64,000 bases of DNA from Bagarius yarrelli. Its lineage: Eukaryota > Chordata > Actinopteri > Siluriformes > Sisoridae. Numbering within the stretch: the first letter of the stretch is position 1; each line of letters begins with the position of its first letter. The position numbers were made by a program, and so were the translations under genes. Of the stretch, positions 50,609 to 61,715 are shown piece by piece. The stretch is from NCBI GenBank assembly GCA_005784505.1, contig VCAZ01000042.1, positions 1,367,233-1,431,232 on the forward strand, given 5' to 3'. The notes beneath the pieces are model-generated. The model made no database searches, was not told where the DNA came from, and was given only the letters and a program-made list of their open reading frames with translations.

Positions 50609-50935
50609 CTAGAATTCGGTTAATTGGGCATTGGCAGGAGCGGCCTCAACCTCTAGCTGCAGGTCAGTCAGGACAAGACTAATGGAACTCGACGAGGAGG
50701 CTGGGATGTCGGCTACCCACAACATCTCTTCCGGTCCATATCCCTCCCAGTCTACCAGGTATTTGAGTTGGCCGCCTCGATGCCACGTGTCACGATGCCA
50801 GAATGCGGTTGACCTGATAGATAAAGGTGTCAGCATCAACCTCTGGAGGGGGGGCACCCCAGACTCACCAGATCGTGTGGGAGAAAGAACAGAAGGTTTA
50901 GTAAAACCCTTGAGTAAAGAAACATTGTTAATTTG
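50609..50935 (-). pseudogene. Gypsy integrase C-terminal chromodomain remnant
   Basis: On the minus strand, 50700-50800 encodes RGGQLKYLVDWEGYGPEE followed by WVADI, the typical chromodomain at the end of fish Ty3/Gypsy Pol (consensus has W at both positions, as here). Upstream on the same strand, AFWHRDTW and a broken segment with GGAPPPEVD-like composition suggest the preceding linker. No other Pol domain is present, so this is a 5'-deleted fragment. Confidence 0.7.
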
Positions 50936-52400
50936 ATTTTGGGTCCAATGTACCGAAGATTTAGCAGTTACAGCTGGGCAGTTGGAGATGGACTATATCT
51001 GATTTTGATCAAACTTTAGCAGATTGTTCAGTGTATGATGCTGATTGCATAGATGTGACTATTAGGAGTCAAATTTATAGCACTACCAACTGGCAGCAGA
51101 AAGTGTTTTAAATTCAGCGTCTTATCTTTATTCGAGTTACAATAAACTGCAACAGAATAGCATAAATAGCGTAAATCTATTATAAGATGCTTGATATCCT
51201 ACATGCAGCCAAGAGAAACACTATGAAATAAAGAGAATAAACTGTTGGTAATACAGTCAATTAATACAATTTAATGAAACAAATATTAGAATTTCTATTA
51301 GTAAATGTACGCCAGCTTCTGATATTGTTTTTGCAGCAGAGAAGGACTTGCTGGCCCTGAATGCACACCAATGATTTGCATAAGCAATGTCTGAACAATG
51401 CTATTAAGGGACTAATTTTACCAGGCAACAGAAGAGGCATACAAAAACAAGTGAAAAAATATGGAAATCTTATTAAGTGCTTTACTTCCCTGAGAAAGAA
51501 AAACTGACCTGACCCATGATCACATTTATTTTCTTATCTCACACCTCTTAAATGCTGTTATTTGGTTCTTGATATAAAAAAAGTCACTGCTTTCCAGGTT
51601 CTATGCTTAAGCAATACCGGCAGTGACCTGATGCAGTCTTCACACTGCCTTTTCCCCTGGTACCCTGCCAGATGTCAATGCCAATCCAAAAGTTTGTTCT
51701 CAACTGCCTTTACCTATTCTTCTGTCTCTTTTCATTTTAAAAAAGTAATGTACACTAGACATCTGCATTCAGTACCAGAAGTACCAGACCAGTAATATTG
51801 AGACCTAGGATATTTTAATCTTTAGTACATCTGCCAGAAAGCAGACTGCATTCAATGGTCACTGAAACGTGACTGTAGATGCATATTATGTGACCTGTGC
51901 ATATATGACCTATTTACACACATGCTGGTTATGTATTGCATTTAAGTTATTAAAGGGTATGTGGCAGTTGTAGGAAAGTAAATATTGTACAAAATTGTAT
52001 GTAGAGAAATTAGTTAGCTTTAGAAATGCATAGAGACGAACAAATTGTTGTTAATCTTTGTTCTTTCGCTTTAGCATGCCTAACGTTTTATCGCAGTCGA
52101 CATACATTTTTTAATTTTAATCAAATGAAAACTAAAAGATTTTCAAATCACACGAGCCGATATTTTGTTTACAATAGAACATAGAACAAACCTTTAAACT
52201 AAGAAATTTAACTTTCTATAAAAACTATCTATAAAGCATGAAATGTATTATTATTCCTTGATATGTTGCAAATTGTTTTTTTATCATTGCATTAAAAATA
52301 AACTATACTCATACTATAATAACTCCTAAAACCACATGGACGGTGAATTAAAAGCAGTCATGCCTGACTTTTGAATATCCTTTTTTATTTCATTCAAGCA
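50936..52400. other. Gene-free stretch
   Basis: No coding sequence or recognised repeat. Confidence 0.5.
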
Positions 52401-52505
52401 TTTATCTTTTAAACCCGCTTATTCCCTACTTTGGGGTCACAGAGATCTGCTAAAGCCTATCCTAGCTAAAGTCTCTAAAATGCAAAAGGCAGGCCACCAC
52501 TTCCC
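52401..52505 (-). mobile_element. SINE family A, fragment
   Basis: CCGCTTATTCCCTACTTTGG and GGTCACAGAGATCTGCTAAA match the 3' part of the family A body, reversed. Confidence 0.55.
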
Positions 52506-53342
52506 ATTTCCTATTTCTATTCTGTTGGATCCTTTAAAAAGATGTGGGGTCTTTTGACTAAAGAAAACGAAGCGACATATAGTCATTGCACTTTTACAGA
52601 TTCATTTCAACAGTTGCATAATAGCGGGACAAAGATTATGCAAAGTAAGCATATAAACCGCATTACCTATTTGCTAATCAATAGTTACTGCAAATGCTGT
52701 AGTAAGGAGTCAAAGATTTTCAAAAAGATTTATGGTGGGAAAGCTGAAGAAACATCCTTTTTATTTTAGCCCTGATTAAGTGGTTCATTTGTGTAAGCCC
52801 TTACTCCTGAAGGAGAGCTGAACAGCTTCTCGTAATCACATTACTCGTTCTCCCCCATAGAGAGGCAAGCTGCTGTTAAGACTGTTGAATTTTCAGAGCA
52901 CTATTGCCTGTCAGCAATAAAAAAATTTCATTATCACCTGGAAACCAATCTTCATGCCTCCCCACGGCATGGATAAGAGCAGGAACACAATGTAAAAAAA
53001 TCATGTATACTTACAGTATCTTGGTTGATTCGGATGCAGTTTCAGAAATTTTATTTAAGGTGCTATACTTAGGCTAAGGACAATATTGCTAAGGATAGCA
53101 ATAAGGACAATTGCCTTATACTAAGGCTGGTGTATGGGAAAATTAATGATAAAAGCCAAGTCTAGGAGTTCACTGCTGTGGTCCTCCAGAGAAAGTTCTT
53201 CTTGTTCAAGCATAATTAATCCAGATCCAGCCACCTCCCAGAAGTCTGACATAAATTCTACTAGGCAGAGAGAAAAGGAAGAAAAGAAAACGAAAGGTGT
53301 ATTTTACAAAAATAACTAGCGCAAATAAACAGATTATCATTA
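52506..53342. other. Gene-free stretch, partly unique
   Basis: About 52790-52990 looks like unique, moderately GC sequence (GTAATCACATTACTCG, GGCAAGCTGCTGTTAAGAC). About 53085-53120 carries GGATAGCAATAAGGACAATTG, which recurs in the duplicated segments at 54589 and 56036. Confidence 0.35.
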
Positions 53343-53800
53343 TTATCTGCACATATAAGTGTCCAGTGTGCAGCAAAACATTGTAACAAGTAATGTGCAA
53401 GTGCTTGGATTTGAACAGAGGGAGAAAATGTCTGCTGGGAATGAGTTCCAGAGTAGAGCAGCAGAACAGATAAAAGCTCTGCTCCCCATGGTGCTGAGAT
53501 GGGCAGTGGGCACAGTAAGGTCGATGGAAGAGGATCTAAGGGAGCACGAGGATGTGGCGATGTTAAGAAGATGAGACAAATAAGGAGGGCTAAGTTATGG
53601 ATGGATTTGAAAGTATAAAGAAGGATTTTTGAATTTAGTTCAGAATTTTCACAGAAGCCAATAAAGTGTCTGTATGACAGGGGTTATGCAATGAAACGAG
53701 GGGGCTTTGGTGATGAATTCTAAACCGGGTGAAGCTTATGGAGAGAGTTATGAGAGGGAACCAAAGAGGAAAGTATTACAATAATCAATACAGTAGGAAA
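53343..53800 (-). mobile_element. LINE fragment (L2/Rex1-like ORF2 C-terminus)
   Basis: On the minus strand the sequence reads, in pieces, PVIQTLYWLL, then PPYLSHLLN, then GSRAFICSAALLWNSFPADI. This is the standard C-terminal order of fish non-LTR reverse transcriptases of the L2/Rex1 type (HWLPV, APSYLSDLL, ARAFSVAAPRLWNSLP). Stops and frameshifts interrupt it. Only the 3' end of the LINE is present, as usual for 5'-truncated insertions. Confidence 0.65.
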
Positions 53801-54043
53801 ATGCCCGCTGTAGAACAGATGAATAATGTTGCATAATTGGAAATATGCAGACAGGGTAATATTAGAGCGATTCCAGCATTATGGACGTGACAGTTGCAGT
53901 CAAAACTTGAAATATAAATTCTTAGGGAATGTATAAATTAACACTGAAAAATCTCTTCATACTAGTTCATTTATTAGAAAAACATCAGTTTATACACATT
54001 TTAAATTAGAAAAATTTGCTTGTCTTATGATAAATGTAAATGC

Positions 54044-54258
54044 CTTTATTTTGTCACATATACTTTGTCACAGCAGAGTGAATTTTGTCTCTTTGCATTT
54101 TCCATTTTAGGTCAGAGTGCAGGGTTAGGAATGATACAGCGCCCCTGGAAGGGTTAAGGGTCTTGCTCAAGAACCCAACACTGCTTGGCTGGCAGTGGTG
54201 GGGCTTGAACCCAGGTCAGATCAATAACTTAACCATTTGAGCCACCACTGCCCTAGGG
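54044..54258 (-). mobile_element. tRNA-derived SINE, family C
   Basis: Reversed copy: CCTTTATTTTGTCACATATAC at the left, then GCGCCCCTGGAAGGGTTAAG, GTCTTGCTCAAGAACCCAAC, and the head GGGGCTTGAACCCAGG with TTAACCATTTGAGCCACCAC. Confidence 0.7.
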
Positions 54259-54370
54259 ATGTGACAAAAAAAAGGCTTGGGTTTTTGGAAGTCTACATAC
54301 TTTGTAGAAATTCCAACAAACGATACCTTTTAAGACATTTGTAACAACTGAGACATTTTTAACTAAAATC

Positions 54371-54540
54371 CATCTTGGGTAACACTTTATAATAACTGCA
54401 TTTTATAATGATTATAAATTAAGAATAATGCATTTCTAGCTGTAGTAATAAACAATACTTTATAAATAACAATTCACCTATTTACTAATGTTTAACTAAG
54501 AATTTAGAGCATGTGGTAATTATAAAGTGTTACCAAGATG
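54371..54540. mobile_element. Small MITE with near-perfect terminal inverted repeats
   Basis: The left end CATCTTGGGTAACACTTTAT is the inverse of the right end ATAAAGTGTTACCAAGATG but for one extra G. The whole is about 170 bp, AT-rich and non-coding. GGTAACACTTTA ends are widespread in fish MITEs. Confidence 0.7.
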
Positions 54541-54588
54541 GGTAGTGAGCTATCAAGGATAACGCCAGTCTCTTAACCAGAGGGGAGG

Positions 54589-54800
54589 GGGAGATGGTGG
54601 AGCAGTCAATTGTGAGGGAAAGCTGTCGACTTTGGATAGCAATAAAGACAATTGTTTTGTATGAAACAAGACAAAGTGTGACATATAAATGATCAGTCAC
54701 TCGCAGTTCATCAGCAGGTTGTATGTCACACATATGCCAATACAGTTTTGTATTTGAAAGCAATACCGATAAACAATAATGTTCATTTTATTGCTTTATT
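54589..54800 (+). repeat. Duplicated segment, copy 1
   Basis: It matches 56036-56250 with few differences (GGAAAGCTGTCGACTTTGGA, ATGATCAGTCACTCGCAGTT, AAGCAATACCGATAAACAAT). The copies are about 1.45 kb apart in the same orientation. Confidence 0.8.
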
Positions 54801-55129
54801 AAGTAAGTATCAGTATCTGGTAGGTATGCATTGTCATGGTACAGCTATAACCATATTTGGAACAAAAGACAAATATAACATCTGGACCTGCTAATATGAT
54901 AAAAATTTCAGCGCCATGTAAAGTAAAATTAGTAGTAAACAGTAGGACTATTTAACTGCATTTTTTTTCGGTTTTGTCTTCACCAGATAACAGCAGGCAT
55001 GTATTAACACCGGTGATCTTGTACTACATTGTTCATTTTAATTTTGATAGTAATAATATAGCCCATGTGACCCAAATATGGTTCATGATTCTTTGTACCT
55101 AAGCACCTACACTGGGCTTCTAAAAATAT

Positions 55130-55420
55130 CAATGTGCAGGAATAAGTGCATGCTGCTAATTAGAATTCACAGACTTGACTGGCATGACTCCACTTTGCGA
55201 AATGCAATTTCACTATTGCCGTCAAGGTCCTTTTCATCTCCTTTGACAGCCCATGACAGGGCATTTGTGGTTTAAGATTAGAGCCAAATGTCCAATAGCA
55301 TTTAATTGCCCAGCTTTATGGCGGTTACAGAAAAGTAACAGCCACTCAGCAATCCTGTCCACATGATGAATTCGGCTGATAGCTGTTGGCTCAGCAGTAG
55401 TATAATGTCTATGTGTTGGG
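55130..55420. other. Unique, candidate regulatory segment
   Basis: Non-repetitive sequence with words typical of developmental enhancers: CTGCTAATTAGAATTC, CTCCTTTGACAGC (TCF/LEF-like), AGCTTTATGGCG, GATAGCTGTTGGC. There is no coding potential across splice sites. Conservation cannot be tested here. Confidence 0.2.
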
Positions 55421-56035
55421 AGATTTATGAATAAGAGAGTTATGTGGGTTGTACTGTGGATACATTTCAGTAATGGATTCTTAATTTTAACTGTGACCTG
55501 AAAGACAATCGAAAAATTAAAGAACATAAATGTCCTTAATAAATGTCCTCAGACCAAGCAGAGGGAAAAGAGATCGAAGGCATCTAGCTTAGAAATACTT
55601 TGATTATTTCTACATAAAACTATATTTTAAATTAGTGTTTTGAGAGGTATAAAATAATTCTCCATGTCTTTAATTACAAAGACATTTACCTATTTACAAA
55701 AGGAAGGGTAATTATTAGAAACAGAGTGATAGCATGTGCATCTACCCAAAAGTGTCTCTTAAGTAAAAATAATTATTAGCAACTAAAAAATTAGAATTCA
55801 TTATTAAAATTTAATTAAAGACCCCTATAAAATATGTGCCACAGTCTAAACAAATCTTTTACAGGTTCATTTATGGCAAAGAGGCATTGCATCATAAAAG
55901 ACTGATCAAATATTTCAGTTTATATCTATATAGTTACCAATTTATATAGTTACATCAATTTATATCCATTTACTTTCCCATTTTAAATATTTTAAATGCT
56001 TTCTCACAATGCCAAATAAGTCTGGACCAAAAGAG

Positions 56036-56250
56036 GGAGACGGTGGAGCAGTCAATTGTTAATTGTTAGGGAAAGCTGTCGACTTTGGATAGCAATAAGG
56101 ACAATTGTTTTGTATGAAACGAGAAAAAGTGTGACATGAAAATGATCAGTCACTCGCAGTTCATCAGCAGTTTGTATATCACACAAATGCCAATACATTT
56201 TTGTATTTGAAAGCAATACCGATAAACAATAATGTTAATTTTATTGCATA
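56036..56250 (+). repeat. Duplicated segment, copy 2
   Basis: Second copy of 54589-54800, broken at its right end by the LINE fragment that begins at about 56247. Confidence 0.8.
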
Positions 56251-56930
56251 TGACAGGGTACCAATAGATCAGCTGTGGTATTGTATGAGGAAGTCAGGAT
56301 TAGCAGAGAAGTATGTCAGGGTGGTGCAGGATATGTATGAGAGGAGCAGGACAGTGGTGAGGTGTGCAGTAGGTCAGAGAGAGGAATTCAAAGTGGAGGT
56401 GGGACTGCATCTGGGATCAGCCCTTTCTTGTTTGCTGTGGTGATGGATCGGTTGAGAGACAAGGTCAGACATTAATCTTCTTGGACAATGATGTTTGCAG
56501 ATGACATTGTAATCTGTAGTGAGAGCAGGGAGCGGGTGGAGGAAAAGACAGCTTGCAGAGCTGAATATGTTGAGGTTTTCTATGGGAGTAACGAGGTTGG
56601 ACAGGATTAAGAACAAGTTCATTAGGGGGGCAGCTCATGTTGGATGTTTTGGGGGAAAAGTCAGGAAAGCCAGATTGAGGTGGTTTGGACATGTACAGAG
56701 GGGGATAGTAAATATATTGGTGGAAGAATGTTACAAATGAAGCTACCAGGCAGAAGACAAACAGGAAGACCAAAGAGGAGGTATATGGATGCGATAAACA
56801 AGGACATAAAATAAGTGTGTGTGTGAGTGAATAGGATTTAGAGAATAGGGTTAGGTGGAGACGGATGATTCGCTGTGGCAACCCCTAAAAGGGAACAGCC
56901 GAAAGGAGAAGAAGATAAAAAAAAATAGAC
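56247..56930 (+). mobile_element. RTE-type LINE fragment, internally deleted
   Basis: It reads AYDRVPIDQLWYCMRKSGLA, VVQDMYERSRTVVRCAVG and GLHLGSALS, then after frameshifts WTMMFADDIVICSES (catalytic FADD at 56494-56505). A large internal deletion follows, then LNMLRFSMGVTRLDRIKN, ARLRWFGHVQRG and GRPKRRYMDAINKD, and the 3' tail GCTGTGGCAACCCCTAAAAG, GAACAGCCGAAAGGAGAAGA then A-rich. The clade assignment (RTE-like) rests on the tail style and C-terminal order. Confidence 0.75.
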
Positions 56931-57825
56931 TACAATCCTGTTTTAATTCTATGTGTTTGTTTTACACTTTATTGAGGTGTCAAAAAAACTTTAAATGAGG
57001 TGTTTTTGGTATTTTGTATAAATGCAGGACGTCCCAGTTTGCTGTTTAGTTAAGTGTTAAATGATAATAAAAATGTGCAGATGTTCATAATGTTTGTTTG
57101 TTCTTGAATGTGTTTGTTTGTGTTTACAGGATATTTGTCACTGCTTGCACAAAAGTGCATATGAAGAAAAATATTTAGACAATGTGTGAAATGTGGTTTA
57201 CCAATAAGATCAAAGTGCCCATTGATCCAAAATGATTATTAATAAGGTTCAAATAGGTATCATTTTGACATGAACTGCTACATGTTTTTTTAGGTTGGTG
57301 CTGGAATTCTTGTATGTTGTAATATCAGTTCGTTTTGGTTCACACAGCATGCATAGCATTATGAAACTATTCTTTTTTGACATCTTGGAGACCATGTGTG
57401 ATGATCTGCCTCCGATAACACACACAAGGCTTCCTTTGCTTCATCTTCCAGCTGAATGCACTCTAAACTTAGGCAGAAGATCTTGTAAAGCGGCTTCATG
57501 TCAGCAGAGCCATAATAGAAGACAATTTATTTTCAAAAATAAATATTAAGCTTTTAAGCATACAAATTAGGCAGCCAATATATGGTTTTTGTAATGGTTC
57601 ATGATACAGTGCCTACCAGTGTAGGCAAGTAAGTTGTGAATGGTCTAAAAGCAAAGAAATTATATTAATAACTTGCCAGCTTGTGCTTGTATTACAGGGC
57701 CAGATCTCTTGAAGGAAGCAATTTGATTCAGATTTATTGAATTTGGCACATAGAATTTGGCACATAGACTGTGCTATTAAGATTGTGGAGCTTCCCCAGT
57801 CAGTGCAGGAAGGGATATTTAGGGC
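56931..57825. other. Gene-free stretch
   Basis: No coding sequence. About 57290-57540 is non-repetitive, has a frame of 84 residues without family resemblance, and could be unique conserved DNA. Confidence 0.35.
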
Positions 57826-58016
57826 ATAGTGGTATCCCAGTGGTTAAGGCATTTGACTGCTAACCAGAGGATTGTTGGTACAAAACCCAGTACCAACAAG
57901 TTACCACTGCTGGGAACCCGAGCAAAGCCTGAAACCACCAATTTCTCAGTTGTATAAATGAAATAAATGTAGGTCGCTGTCGATATGTACATCTGCCAAA
58001 GCTGTAAATGTACATT
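57826..58016 (+). mobile_element. tRNA-derived SINE, family B
   Basis: The head GTGGTATCCCAGTGGTTAAG, GGTACAAAACCCAGTACCAA, and the tail GTAGGTCGCTGTCGATATGT, CATCTGCCAAAGCTGTAAATG. Confidence 0.7.
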
Positions 58017-58126
58017 TTTAAAATCTTTTCCAGATCTCTTTTAAAATGCTTAGCATTTCTGGTGGGACTTTTCCCCTCTAAAGTATGTTAAAAGCTTTAT
58101 AAATGCTTGTTACAAATAAATCATTT

Positions 58127-58440
58127 ATTTATTCGTCTTCTATACCCGCCTATTTCCTAATTTGGGGTCACAGGGATCTGCTGGAGTCTATACCAGCCAT
58201 CTATGAAAGAGCAAAAAGCAGAAGGGATACATCTTGGACAGGTCGCCAGTCCATCACAGGGCCCCACACTCACACCTATTGGCAATTTAGAATCACCAAT
58301 CAACCTAGCATACATGATTTTGGACTGTGGGAGGAAACCAGAGTACCCGGAGTAAACTCATGAAGCGCGGGGAGAACAAGCTAACTCCACACATAAAGAC
58401 CCCTGCCCAGGAATTAAATCCAAGGCACAGTGCTGTACAT
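58127..58440 (-). mobile_element. tRNA-derived SINE, family A
   Basis: Reversed copy: TATACCCGCCTATTTCCTAA, GGGGTCACAGGGATCTGCTG, GACAGGTCGCCAGTCCATCA, GGACTGTGGGAGGAAACCAG. The tRNA-like head at the right is degraded. Confidence 0.7.
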
Positions 58441-58690
58441 AAATCAATGCCTGTCAGTTTCTGATGAATTTTCCTAGCATCCCACTAGATTTTAGAGCAT
58501 AACTGGGAGGATTTGCACGCTTAGTAATAACAGCATATGGAAAGTTCAACAGCATTGTAGGTTATTCCAAAGACATGCAGTGGGGTTGAATACTGAATAC
58601 ACTTGTTCTGTAATATTTAATACAGCCTTGTAAAACCGTAGATGAAAATCAACTATTCTGTTGCTGTGATTTTTGTGATTGTATATATAT

Positions 58691-60200
58691 ACTGCTCAAA
58701 AAAATAAAGGGAACACTAAAATAACACATCCTAGATCTGAATGAATGAAATATTCTTATTAAATACTTTGTTCTTTTCATAGTTGAATGTGCTGACAACA
58801 AAATCACACAAAAATTATCAATGAAAATCAAATGTATTAACCCATGGAGGTCTGGATTTGGAGTCACACTCAAAATTGAAGTGGAAAAACACACTACAGG
58901 CTGATCCAACTTTGATGTAATGTCCTTAAAACAAGTCAAAATGAGGCTCAGTAGTGTGTGTGGCCTCCACGTGCCTGTATGACCTCCCTACAACGCCTGG
59001 GCATGATGAGGTGGCGGATGGTCTCCTGAGGGATCTCCTCCCAGACCTGGACTAAAGCATGGCGTTGGTGGATGGAGCGAGACATGATGTCCCAGATGTG
59101 CTCAATTGGATTCAGGTCTGGGGAACGGGCGGGCCAGTCCATAGCATCAATGCCTTCGTCTTGCAGGAACTGCTGACACACTCCAGCCACATGAGGTCTA
59201 GCATTGTCTTGCATTAGGAGGAACCCAGGGGCAACCGCACCGGCATATGGTCTCACAAGGGGTCTGAGGATCTCATCTCGGTACCTAATGGCAGTCAGGC
59301 TACCTCTGGCGAACACATGGAGGGCTATGCGGCCCTCCAAAGAAATGCCACCCCACACCATTACTGACCCACTGCCAAACCGGTCCATGCTGGAGGATGT
59401 TGCAGGCAGCAGAACGTTCTCCACGGCGTCTCCAGACTCCCTGTCTGTCACGTGCTCAGTGTGAACCTGCTTTCATCTGTGAAGAGCACAGGGCGCCAGT
59501 GGCGAATTTGCCAATCTTGGTGTTCTCTGGCAAATGCCAAACGTCCTGCACGGTGTTGGGCTGTAAGCACGTCGGGCCCTCATACCACCCTCATGGAGTC
59601 TGTTTCTGACCGTTTGAGCAGACACATGCACATTTGTGGCCTGCTGAGGTCATTTTGCAGGGCTTTGGTAGTGCTCCTCCTGTTCCCCCCTTGCACAAAG
59701 GCGGAGGTAGCGGTCCTGCTGCTGGGTTATTGCCCTCCTACGGCCTCCTCCACATACTGGCCTGTCTCCTGGTAGCGCCTCCATGCTCTGGACACTACGC
59801 TAACAGACACAGCAAACCTTCTTGCCACACCTCGCATTGATGTGCCATCCTGGATGAGCTGCACTACCTGAGCCACTTGTGTGGGTTGTAGACTCCGTCT
59901 CATGCTACCACTAGTGTGAAAGCACCGCCAGCATTCAAAAGTGACCAAAACATCAGCCAGAAAAGCATAGGAACTGAGAAGTGGTCTGTGGTCACCACCT
60001 GCAGAACCACTCCTTTATTGGGGGTGTCTTGCTAATTGCCTATAATTTCCACCTGTTGTCTATTCCATTTGCACAACAGCATGTGAAACTGATTGTCAAT
60101 CAGTGTTGCTTCCTAAGTGGGCAGTTTGATTTCACAGAAGTGAGATTGACTTGGTGTTACATTGTGTTGTTTAAGTGTTCCCTTTATTTTTTTGAGCAGT
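58691..60200 (-). mobile_element. Tc1-like transposon, about 1.5 kb, both ends intact
   Basis: ACTGCTCAAAAAAATAAAGG at the left and CCTTTATTTTTTTGAGCAGT at the right are exact inverted ends. It sits inside a TA-rich microsatellite, so the TA target duplication is hidden in TATATATA on both sides. The transposase runs on the minus strand. This family is different from that at 26457 and 39789. Length is close to the usual 1.5-1.6 kb, so this is the best-preserved transposon in the window. Confidence 0.9.
58948..59913 (-). pseudogene. Tc1-like transposase, frameshifted
   Basis: The N-terminal part (59727-59913, minus) starts MRRSLQPTQVAQVVQLIQDG and continues with GVARRFAVSVSVVSRAWRRY, the paired-type helix-turn-helix. 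A middle piece at about 59455-59500 reads VLFTDESRFTL with the first catalytic Asp. The C-terminal part (58948-59400) has GSVMVWGGIS, FLLMQDNARPHVAGVC (second Asp) and SPDLNPIEHIWD (Glu), so all three DDE residues are present. Small indels shift the frame at least between the N-terminal and middle pieces and around 59390-59450. As it stands it should be inactive. Confidence 0.85.
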
Positions 60201-61244
60201 GTATATATATATATATATATACAAGATAGCGGAGGTGAGTAAAAAACGAGTTATATTTTTTTGAGTAGGTTTAACTGGCCTTACTTTGACTAAATTTACT
60301 TTAACTTCATTACATTTGATGCCATTCCATCATCATTATTATTAGATAATAATTATGAAAAATTCCATAATGTTACGTATAATAAGATTGTAAGTCTTGA
60401 AAACCGCTCATTTTTTAAGAAGCGCTCAGTTCAGAAAATAATGGCCAAAAGAGGGAAAAGCAGCGAGCATAACAGTGAAGACAGGCCACCCACTGCCTTA
60501 CATTCAATCAATTTTTCACTCCGAGTGAAAAAAAGGACAGTTACATAATGTGATAGCTTCTATGTGCACCAAAACAAGTTGACATCAGTGTACAGAAAAT
60601 CCAGCTCATGTTGCAGTAAATTTTATGATAATAGTAATATGTGGGTGAACTATGGGCACGTTAACTTAATTAAATTCACTATAAAATCTCAAACAATAAC
60701 TTCTTTTCATTTTTTTTTTCACATGTATTTTATATATATTCTTTTGTTACTATTTCTTCAGAATTCAGGATTTTCTCTTTATTTTTATCATATCCTATCC
60801 AGTACCTACTAATCTTATCATTTTATATTTTATTATTCTTACTTCAAGTAATTTAAACATTAATACTTTTACTGCTACTTGAGTAATTATGTCTACTCAC
60901 CTCTGACAGATTGCAACAGTTTAGCATTAAATACACATTTTGTGTCTCAATCCACTTGGCTATAACTCTGACCAGCCTTGACAGACACACAATATATAAA
61001 CCTAATGTTGTAAAGCTGCTTACTTATAATGAATAATGAGATTTAAACATACATTTGCATTTATTTGTTTTTCTCGAGAAAGCTTTGGTTGTGCTGTTTT
61101 GCAGTGTTGGGCAAGTTACTTGGAAAATGTAGCAAGCTAAGCTAGAGCTACATGGTAAAAGTAGCTTATTACATCTAAACTAAACCAACTTTAAGCTCTG
61201 CGGGATTGCAGATTTTGTCATTATAATGTGGAAACACTTCAAAT
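60201..61244. other. Gene-free AT-rich stretch
   Basis: TA repeats flank the transposon (60201-60222). About 60240-60300 (GAGTAGGTTTAACTGGCCTTACTTTGAC) and about 60880-60905 (CTACTTGAGTAATTATGTCTACTCACCTC) resemble inverted ends (GAGGTGAGTA and TACTCACCTC), so a further MITE of about 670 bp (60233-60904) is possible. Confidence 0.35.
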
Positions 61245-61715
61245 TCTTTTAAGTCACCTTTTATTTATATAGCGCTTTTTAACAGTAGAGATTGTGTCAA
61301 AGCAGAATCAAATCAAATAAGACAATACAGTAAAATACTGTTTAATTAAAATTTATAAATTAAGAGTTCCCAACTAAGCAACCTTGGGAGAAACCAGGTT
61401 CAGTCGGGGGGGTAAATTTTTCTCTAACCAGGCAAACCAGCAGGTTATTCCATGCTGCAGCAAATTTTCTGTGGTCTTGTCCAGATGGCCGTCTAAAAGA
61501 CAAGGTTATCACCGGGAAACTGCCACTGGGGCTTATAGTCTCTAAGTGCTGATCTGCTAACTGGACTGGATAGGGACTGGATCTGTTGGTGACTCTGAGC
61601 TCAGAATACGAAGAAAAACAGACATATTAGTATAGATGCCATTCTACTCACGATAGAATAATAATTATTTATTGCTGTCTAACAATTCTTTAACGGATTT
61701 GGATAATAAAACCCA
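61245..61715. mobile_element. Interspersed repeat family D, longest copy
   Basis: It starts AAGTCACCTTTTATTTATAT AGCGCTTTTTAAC and runs through AAGAGTTCCCAACTAAGCAA, GAGAAACCAGGTTCAGTCGG, CAGGCAAACCAGCAGGTTAT and GGATTTGGATAATAAAACCC. The last word also closes the copy in cop1 intron 13. Confidence 0.6.
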
